Shown here one piece after another: positions 12,429-17,229 of a DNA stretch of 17,229 nucleotides (its first letter is position 1; every line of letters starts with the position of its first letter). Position numbers and translations under genes: made by a program. Source of the stretch: Actinomycetota bacterium. GTDB lineage: Bacteria; Actinomycetota; Thermoleophilia; Solirubrobacterales; Thermoleophilaceae. The notes under the pieces were generated by a model that was not told where the DNA came from, searched no databases, and saw nothing but the letters and a program-made list of their open reading frames with translations. The stretch spans positions 1-17,229 of the forward strand of contig VAXR01000074.1 in NCBI GenBank assembly GCA_005885165.1, read 5' to 3'.

Positions 12429-12431
12429 AGT
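12426..12431 (+). promoter_or_regulatory. -10-like hexamer overlapping a stop codon, probable leaderless start of the M1 peptidase gene
   Basis: TAGAGT is 6 nt before GTG 12438 (spacer cgccgt). Its first three bases are the TAG stop of the 65-aa ORF. Confidence 0.5.
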
Positions 12432-12437
12432 CGCCGT

Positions 12438-13826
12438 GTGCGGCGGATCTCGACGCTCGCGATCCCGTGCGCCGGGATCTGTTTGGTGCTGGTCGCCGCC
12501 CTCGTGCCGGCGGCTGAGGCGGACCAGAAGCTAGGGCCCGGCCACGCGCGCTACGAGGTGGCGCTGCGCTGGCACGCTTCGAGATGGACGCTCGACGGCA
12601 GCGAGCGGATCAGCTTCGAGAACACACGCTCGCACACGATCCGCGCGGTCTGGCTGCGGTTGTGGCCGAACGGGCAGGCGTCCTGCCGCCGTCCGCTGAT
12701 CACGGTCGAGATCGTCTCCGGGGGCCAAGCCGGTCCGAGCGCGGCGGCGTGCACCGCGCGCAAGGTGATGCTTCGCCGAGAGTTGACGCCCGGGAGTCGC
12801 GCCGCGATCCGCCTGCGCTTCAGCGAGCGTGTGCCGCTGGGGAACGAGAGCTACGGCCACGTTCCGGGAGGGCCCGCGCTGCTCGGCAACGCCCTGCCGA
12901 TCCTGGCGGTCACCGACCGGACCGGCACCCACCTCGAGCCCTACTCGAGGCTCGGCGAAGCCGCCTATTCGTTGACCTCGTCCTGGCGCGTCAAACTCGA
13001 CCTGCGCCGGGGGCTCACGGCGGCGACGACCGGCACGCAGACCGGCACGGGCAGCCCGTCGAGCGGCCTCCGCCGGTTGCGATTCGCCGCGCCCAAGGCG
13101 AGGGACTTCGAGCTCGCGATCGGCAGGCTCCACACGCGGACGACGAAGGCCGGAGGCGTGCGTATCCGGTTCCTCGACATGCTTCCGCGGGGCTCGGCGA
13201 CCAGCAAGCTGCGGCGCGAGGTGCTGGCGAGCGCGCGCACCACGCTGCTAGCCGACGAGCAGCGCTTCGGCCCGTACGGGGCGCCCGAGCTCGACATCGT
13301 GCAGACCCCCACCATCGACGCCGCCGGGATGGAGTACCCCGAGATCGTCTTCGTCGAGATGACCGACTCGAGCGCCGGCGCGGACAGCTGGCGGAAGACC
13401 GCCGCGCTCACCGCTCACGAGATCGCGCACCAGTGGTTCTACGGCCTCGTGGGCGACAACCAGTGGCGTGAGCCGTTCCTGGACGAGAGCTTCGCCACGT
13501 TCGTCAGCGGCTTTCCGTCGCACCCCTGTAAGCCGGGCCATCCCCTCGCCGGATACCCGACGAGCGTTCGGCTCACCTCGACCATGGGGTTCTTCGATCA
13601 CCATCCGAGCGGCGACTACTACGGGGGCCTGTACGGCGGCGGTGCGTGCGCGCTGCGCGATCTCCGCAGCGGCTTCGGCCCGGTGCGCTTCGACGCGTTC
13701 CTCCGCCACTGGGTCGACACGCACCGCTACGGCGTCGCCACGATCCCGGAGTTCGTATCCGCGATTCGCGCGGCGGCGCCGAGCGGCTTCGACGTCGACG
13801 GGTACCTGCGCGCCTCCCGTCTTTAG
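12438..13826 (+). CDS. Secreted M1-family (gluzincin) metallopeptidase
   Basis: 462 residues. The first 28 form a Sec signal peptide (hydrophobic core CAGICLVLVAALVP, cleavage near AEA-DQ). An N-terminal beta-domain (about 30-240) precedes the gluzincin catalytic domain. GMEYPEIV (297-304) is the counterpart of the GAMEN exopeptidase motif, HEIAH (327-331) with Glu328 is the zinc/catalytic motif, and Glu350 in FLDESFATF is the third ligand at the exact HExxH-18x-E spacing. A tyrosine in DYYGGLYGGG (393-402) may stabilise the transition state. The C-terminal helical domain is short, so the protein is about half the size of classical aminopeptidase N, as in many bacterial M1-like proteins. Likely an extracellular peptidase. 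It is followed after 18 bp by the acylase gene, which has its own -10-like element. Confidence 0.88.
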   Translation: MRRISTLAIPCAGICLVLVAALVPAAEADQKLGPGHARYEVALRWHASRWTLDGSERISFENTRSHTIRAVWLRLWPNGQASCRRPLITVEIVSGGQAGPSAAACTARKVMLRRELTPGSRAAIRLRFSERVPLGNESYGHVPGGPALLGNALPILAVTDRTGTHLEPYSRLGEAAYSLTSSWRVKLDLRRGLTAATTGTQTGTGSPSSGLRRLRFAAPKARDFELAIGRLHTRTTKAGGVRIRFLDMLPRGSATSKLRREVLASARTTLLADEQRFGPYGAPELDIVQTPTIDAAGMEYPEIVFVEMTDSSAGADSWRKTAALTAHEIAHQWFYGLVGDNQWREPFLDESFATFVSGFPSHPCKPGHPLAGYPTSVRLTSTMGFFDHHPSGDYYGGLYGGGACALRDLRSGFGPVRFDAFLRHWVDTHRYGVATIPEFVSAIRAAAPSGFDVDGYLRASRL

Positions 13827-13831
13827 GCCCG

Positions 13832-13837
13832 TAGGAT
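13832..13837 (+). promoter_or_regulatory. -10-like hexamer, probable leaderless start of the acylase gene
   Basis: TAGGAT lies 7 nt before GTG 13845 (spacer ccggccc), inside the 18-bp gap after the M1 peptidase stop, with no Shine-Dalgarno. The acylase may therefore have its own promoter although it looks operonic. Confidence 0.5.
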
Positions 13838-13844
13838 CCGGCCC

Positions 13845-16220
13845 GTGCAGGGATTCCGTGCCGCGGCGCTCGCGGCGGGTGCGATCGCACTGGCGACCGC
13901 CGCGCCGGCCGGCGCCTCCATCATCCGCGCCCAGAGCTCGCTCCCGCCCGGCGAGAGCGGGTTCGTCTCCATTCCTGGCGTGGCGAGCGGCACCGGCTCC
14001 CCCCACCTATACGACCAGCAGCAGGACTACATCCACTTCCGCTACAAGGACGCCGAGCTCGGCCAGCCCGGCACCGAGGAGGACCCTGCGGCCGGCGTCA
14101 AGATCGTGCGGGACGCATTCGGCGTGCCGTCCATCACCGGCAACACAACCTCCGAGCTCTGGTGGGGCGCCGGATACGCGACCGCCCAGGACCGGCTGTT
14201 CCAGCTCGAGCTCTTCAGGCGGGCGACCACCGGCCACCTGTCCGACATCCTCGGCAAGGACTACATCCCGATGGACCTCGAGGTCAGGCGGGACTTCTAC
14301 TCGCCGGCCGAGATCGACTCGCTGCTTGGCCGCCTGCCCGCCTCGTTCGTGCAGCGCTACCGCGACTACGCCGCGGGGATCAACGCGTGGGTCTCGCACG
14401 TGCAGACCAGCCCCGCGGACATGCCGGGCGAGTTCGTGGCGCTCGCCGATCCGCCGCAGCCGTTCACGGTCGAGGACCTCGCAGCGATCGGGATCTACCT
14501 GGCGCGGACGACGCCGAACGGCGACGGGATCGAGCTCGACGCCGCGCAGGCGCTGAGGGCGAGCGGGCGGCAGGCGTTCGACACGATCCTGCCCCTGAGG
14601 ATCCCCGGACAGATCAGCACCGTGCCGCGCTCGTCCGGGCTCTTCCCGTCGGTGCCCGGGCGGACCCGCCGCCAGGAGCACCGCGCGCTGCTCCGCTCGG
14701 CTCGGTTCGTCGACTCGCTTCCGATGCCGCCGACGGGAGACCTCGGCAGCGAGCCCAGGCTGACCGCGCCGCCGGCGTCGATCGCGGCGTCGCTGGTGCG
14801 CCCGATCCGCCTCGGAGGGTCGTACATGGCCGCGCTCGGCGACCGCCGGGCCCACCGCGCGGTGTTCTTCAACGGCCCGGAGCTCGGCTACACGGCGCCC
14901 GAGGAGCTCTACGAGATGGAGCTGCGCGGGCCGGGACTGAATGTGCGCGGCATCACCGCGCCGGGCGCGCCGCTCGTGGCGATCGGCCACAACCAGCACG
15001 TCGCGTGGGGGCTCACAAGCGGGCTGTCGGGAACGAACTCGCTCTACGCCGAGCGGCTGGTTCCCGGCCACCCCCACCTCTACTACTTCCACGGGAAGGT
15101 CCGGGCGATGAGCTGCCGCAAGGAGACCTTCCAGTACCGAAGCCCGCCAACCGGCCTCCTGAACCTCGGGCCACCGGAGTCGGGGCAGCAGAGCTACGTG
15201 CTCTGCCGGACGGTGCACGGCCCGGTCCAGGAGCGCACGAGCCGCTACGCCTACGCCCGGCGCTATGCGACCTGGATGCATGAGATCGGCACGATCATCG
15301 GCCTGTCGTCCGTGGACACGGCGCGCGACATCGCCGACGTCGACCGCTCGATGAGCCACGTCACCTGGAACGAGAACCTGATGGCGGCGGACGACCGGGG
15401 AAACATCGGCTACTGGCACCCAGGGCTGATGCCGGTCCGGCCCAAGGGCTGGGACGAGCGCCTGCCGTATCCAGGCGACGGGCGCGCGGAGTGGCACGGC
15501 TATCTAAGCGTCGCGCGCAGGCCGCACGCGATCAACCCGCGCCAGGGCTGGCTCACGAACTGGAACAACATCCCCTCTCAGGGCTGGACCACCCAGAACG
15601 CGCCCGCCACCGAGAGGGTGGAGGGGCGCTGGTTCCGGATCGCTCTGTTCAACCGCCAGATCGCACCGATGGCGCACGACTTCAGCTTCGACGGGCTCAA
15701 GCGCGCGGTGCAGCTCACCGGCACGACCGCGGAGCAGCGCCCGCTCGCGACGGGCCTGTTGAAGCGAGCGCGCCACGGCGCCCACGGCAAGGCGCAGGTC
15801 GTGCTCCGGACGCTGCTCGCCTGGAACGGCTCTTACAACCAGACCGACGCGCACGGCACCGTCGACCCGGGCGTCGCGTCGTGGCAGGCGCTCAAGGCCG
15901 AGATGCAGCGGCTCGCGCTCGCGCCGCTCGGCCCGGCCGGGCGCATCATCGGCGGCGAGCTGCCGAACAGCGAGCACGTCTTCGACGTCTCGCTCGGGCA
16001 GGCCTACGCGCTGCGCCGCCTGGGGCCGGCCAGCGTCCGGCTCGCGGCGAGCCGGGCGTTCGACAGGCTCAGCAGGCGGTTCGGCTCGACCAACCCCGCG
16101 AAGTGGCGGGCGCCGCGGGCGAAGTTCGACTGGTCGATACAGGGCGCCGAGTCCCCGGCCCCGATGCCGTTCTTCGACCGCGGGACGTTCGAGCAGTTCG
16201 TGGAGCTGGCCGGCGGCTAG
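13845..16220 (+). CDS. Secreted penicillin-acylase-family Ntn hydrolase (atypical)
   Basis: 791 residues. Signal peptide 1-24 (cleavage AGA-S). The alpha-chain part contains KIVRDAFGVPSITGNTTSEL (86-105) and AGYATAQDRLFQLELFRR (109-126), the classical opening of the family. The proposed autoprocessing site is GG-Ser326, which would become the N-terminal nucleophile of the beta chain; it reads SYMAALGD rather than the usual Ser-Asn. AVFFNGPELGY (339-349) replaces the common LANDPHL motif, and IGHNQHVAWGLTSG (380-393) and WNENLMAADDRGNIGYW (positions near 510) carry the oxyanion-hole Asn region. The family hydrolyses amide bonds of acylated amines such as beta-lactams or N-acyl-homoserine lactones; the substrate here is unknown. 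Its TAG overlaps the convergent GNAT stop by 4 bp. Confidence 0.88.
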   Translation: MQGFRAAALAAGAIALATAAPAGASIIRAQSSLPPGESGFVSIPGVASGTGSPHLYDQQQDYIHFRYKDAELGQPGTEEDPAAGVKIVRDAFGVPSITGNTTSELWWGAGYATAQDRLFQLELFRRATTGHLSDILGKDYIPMDLEVRRDFYSPAEIDSLLGRLPASFVQRYRDYAAGINAWVSHVQTSPADMPGEFVALADPPQPFTVEDLAAIGIYLARTTPNGDGIELDAAQALRASGRQAFDTILPLRIPGQISTVPRSSGLFPSVPGRTRRQEHRALLRSARFVDSLPMPPTGDLGSEPRLTAPPASIAASLVRPIRLGGSYMAALGDRRAHRAVFFNGPELGYTAPEELYEMELRGPGLNVRGITAPGAPLVAIGHNQHVAWGLTSGLSGTNSLYAERLVPGHPHLYYFHGKVRAMSCRKETFQYRSPPTGLLNLGPPESGQQSYVLCRTVHGPVQERTSRYAYARRYATWMHEIGTIIGLSSVDTARDIADVDRSMSHVTWNENLMAADDRGNIGYWHPGLMPVRPKGWDERLPYPGDGRAEWHGYLSVARRPHAINPRQGWLTNWNNIPSQGWTTQNAPATERVEGRWFRIALFNRQIAPMAHDFSFDGLKRAVQLTGTTAEQRPLATGLLKRARHGAHGKAQVVLRTLLAWNGSYNQTDAHGTVDPGVASWQALKAEMQRLALAPLGPAGRIIGGELPNSEHVFDVSLGQAYALRRLGPASVRLAASRAFDRLSRRFGSTNPAKWRAPRAKFDWSIQGAESPAPMPFFDRGTFEQFVELAGG

Positions 16221-16975
16221 CTCGACTGCGGCTGGCCGGACGCCGGCCGATCGCTTGGCCGCTCGTTGATCAGCTCGGCCAGGAGCTGCCCGTTTCCGTC
16301 GCCGTTCGGGAAGACCGCGACCCGGCTGCGGCCCCACTCGCGGTCGAGCGTCATGTCGGCGGTCTCGACGAAGCCCGCCTTCCCGACGGCAACTCGGGAT
16401 GGCGTGTTCCAGTCCTCGATCTTGGTGACGATGGCCTGGACGCCCTCGCGCGCGAGCAGGTCGGCGATCGCGCACCAGGCGCCCGGCGCGATCCCCCGGC
16501 CGCGGAACTCCGGCGCGGTCAGTGAGTCCTCCAGGCAGACGATCGTGCTCGGGAGCCCGAGCCACCCGCCCTTGATCCCGGCGACCGGCGCGCGCCCGCG
16601 GAAGATCCAGCAGACGAAGGCCACGTGACCGCCGCCCTTGACGACCCAGAGGTCGTGCCCCTCGGCTTGCAGGTCGCGGAGGATGGGAGCGCTCGTGGCC
16701 ATCGGGATCTCGGCCACGAGCGGAAGGTCGGAATCCTCCGCGGCCCGGAGCGCGAACCCATCGGGGAGATCGCGCCTTGGCCGCGACCCCCGCAGGTCGA
16801 GCTCGTACCAGACGTGGTGCTGATGGGTCCGGACGTGCCGGGCCCACCACCGCCGTGCCACTCGCGCAACGGCCCTCCGGAGGCCGTATACGCGCAGCGC
16901 ACGCTCGACGCGATTACGGAATCGAGATGCTCGCTCCAGCATTCCTGTAGGCAAAGTCAAGCTGGTCTCGTCCAT
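16217..16975 (-). CDS. GNAT-family N-acetyltransferase
   Basis: 252 residues, cytoplasmic. A basic helical N-terminus (1-50, rich in Arg: LRRAVARVARRWWARHVRTH) precedes the GNAT domain (about 70-225). Motif A is SLTAPEFRGRGIAPGAW (151-167) with the R-G-R-G-I-A pyrophosphate loop for acetyl-CoA. NTPSRVAVGKAGFVE (190-204) is motif B with the usual Asn and GF ending. The donor should be acetyl-CoA; the acceptor is unknown. Similar long GNATs with an HVWYELDL segment (54-61) occur near surface-polysaccharide genes, but no such genes are visible here. ATG 16975 is the longest start; an ATG at residue 12 is also possible and neither has a clear Shine-Dalgarno. Its stop and that of the acylase share CTAG (16217-16220). 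Confidence 0.85.
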   Translation of the reverse strand: MDETSLTLPTGMLERASRFRNRVERALRVYGLRRAVARVARRWWARHVRTHQHHVWYELDLRGSRPRRDLPDGFALRAAEDSDLPLVAEIPMATSAPILRDLQAEGHDLWVVKGGGHVAFVCWIFRGRAPVAGIKGGWLGLPSTIVCLEDSLTAPEFRGRGIAPGAWCAIADLLAREGVQAIVTKIEDWNTPSRVAVGKAGFVETADMTLDREWGRSRVAVFPNGDGNGQLLAELINERPSDRPASGQPQSS

Positions 16976-17024
16976 GGAGGGGGTTAAGCGCTTGTTCCTT
17001 TTCGGTCCGTGGCCGCGATCACAC

Positions 17025-17030
17025 TAGTTT
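17025..17030 (+). promoter_or_regulatory. Candidate -10 of the DUF2306-like gene
   Basis: TAGTTT fits TAnnnT and would give a leader of about 50 nt. Unlike the leaderless genes, this one has a strong Shine-Dalgarno downstream, so a leadered transcript is expected. The rest of 16976-17089 shows only an AAGCGCTT palindrome (16986-16993). Confidence 0.3.
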
Positions 17031-17089
17031 GGGGCGGCGACGGCGATAGTCCGGAGTCGCGATGCGACGCAGGGTGGGGAGGCCGCAGG

Positions 17090-17229
17090 TTGTCACTCCG
17101 TGACCCGTTCCTCGCGCTGCACATCGCGGCCGGCACAACCGGCCTGATCCTCGGTCCGATCGCGATGCGCGCACCGAAGCGCCGCGGCCCGCACACGAAG
17201 CTTGGCGAGACGTACCACTGGGTGATGCT
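17090..17229 (+). CDS. DUF2306-like membrane protein, N-terminal part (cut by window end)
   Basis: From TTG 17090, preceded 7 nt upstream by GGGGAGG (17076-17082), the frame reads MSLRDPFLALHIAAGTTGLI and goes on through LGPIAMRAPKRRGPHTKLGETYHWVM to the window edge. The LHIAAG, LGP and HTKLGETYHW pattern is typical of the first helix and loop of DUF2306 predicted membrane proteins, which have several transmembrane helices and an uncharacterised role. An in-frame GTG at 17009 is an alternative start but lacks a good ribosome-binding site and adds a non-hydrophobic Gly/Asp-rich leader. A GTCAC-TCC-GTGAC dyad (17092-17104) lies just inside the coding sequence. Confidence 0.7.
   Translation, partial: MSLRDPFLALHIAAGTTGLILGPIAMRAPKRRGPHTKLGETYHWVM

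Noticed and set aside
14007..15497. 496-residue minus-strand frame opposite the acylase
   Set aside because: Shadow of a clear penicillin-acylase-family gene; composition is Arg/Ala/Val/Asp-biased and motif-free.
15504..16850. 448-residue minus-strand frame spanning the acylase end and GNAT gene
   Set aside because: It overlaps two genes with real motifs in other frames and has the low-complexity composition of a frame shadow.
1..17229. tRNA, rRNA, CRISPR array, insertion sequence or prophage boundary
   Set aside because: I saw no cloverleaf with a CCA-proximal T-arm pattern, no regularly spaced direct repeats, no transposase or integrase motifs and no terminal inverted repeats.

Overview
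The window is very GC-rich DNA (about 70% G+C by eye) with GTG and TTG starts, many secreted hydrolases, a GSI-type glutamine synthetase and a PucR/CdaR-type regulator. This fits a high-GC Actinomycetota. The style of several proteins (BNR secreted protein, atypical penicillin acylase, DUF2306-like end gene) makes me favour class Thermoleophilia (Solirubrobacterales or relatives), but that is inference from memory. I see no rRNA, tRNA, CRISPR, transposase or phage gene.

Layout. 1-127 (-) is the start of a Tat-exported protein cut by the window edge. 152-922 (+) is an M14 zinc carboxypeptidase-like lipoprotein; 983-1132 (+) a probable 49-aa protein; 1179-2081 (+) an alpha/beta hydrolase; 2295-3101 (+) a secreted GH25 lysozyme. 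3117-4661 (-) is a secreted Asp-box (BNR) beta-propeller protein. 4727-5383 (+) is a two-part protein whose second half looks like a TIR-like or deoxyribosyltransferase-like nucleotide-binding fold. 5380-6081 (-) is a universal stress protein and 6172-7101 (+) a divergent LysR regulator. 7173-8576 (-) is an Amt ammonium channel, with a small membrane protein (8788-9117, +) facing away from it. 9138-10499 (-) is a PucR/CdaR-like regulator, and 10558-12002 (-) is a glutamine synthetase gene broken into two frames by an apparent ~25-bp deletion. 12231-12428 (+) is a 65-aa hypothetical, 12438-13826 (+) a secreted M1-like metallopeptidase, 13845-16220 (+) a secreted penicillin-acylase-family Ntn hydrolase. 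16217-16975 (-) is a GNAT acetyltransferase, and 17090-17229 (+) the start of a DUF2306-like membrane protein.

How it fits together. 7.1-12.1 kb is a nitrogen-assimilation block: ammonium uptake, glutamine synthesis and an adjacent regulator. A GTCCAA-containing motif occurs upstream of amt (twice), of the regulator (once) and of glnA (once), and I found it nowhere else in the window, so a small local regulon is plausible. The flanks are dominated by exported enzymes acting on peptidoglycan, peptides, glycans or acyl-amides.

Two architectural themes recur. First, seven genes have a TAnnnT -10-like hexamer exactly 6 or 7 nt before the start codon and usually no Shine-Dalgarno, the signature of leaderless mRNAs. 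Second, convergent genes end almost on top of one another (two pairs share 4 bp), and four of the five pairs have a hairpin at or between the stops.
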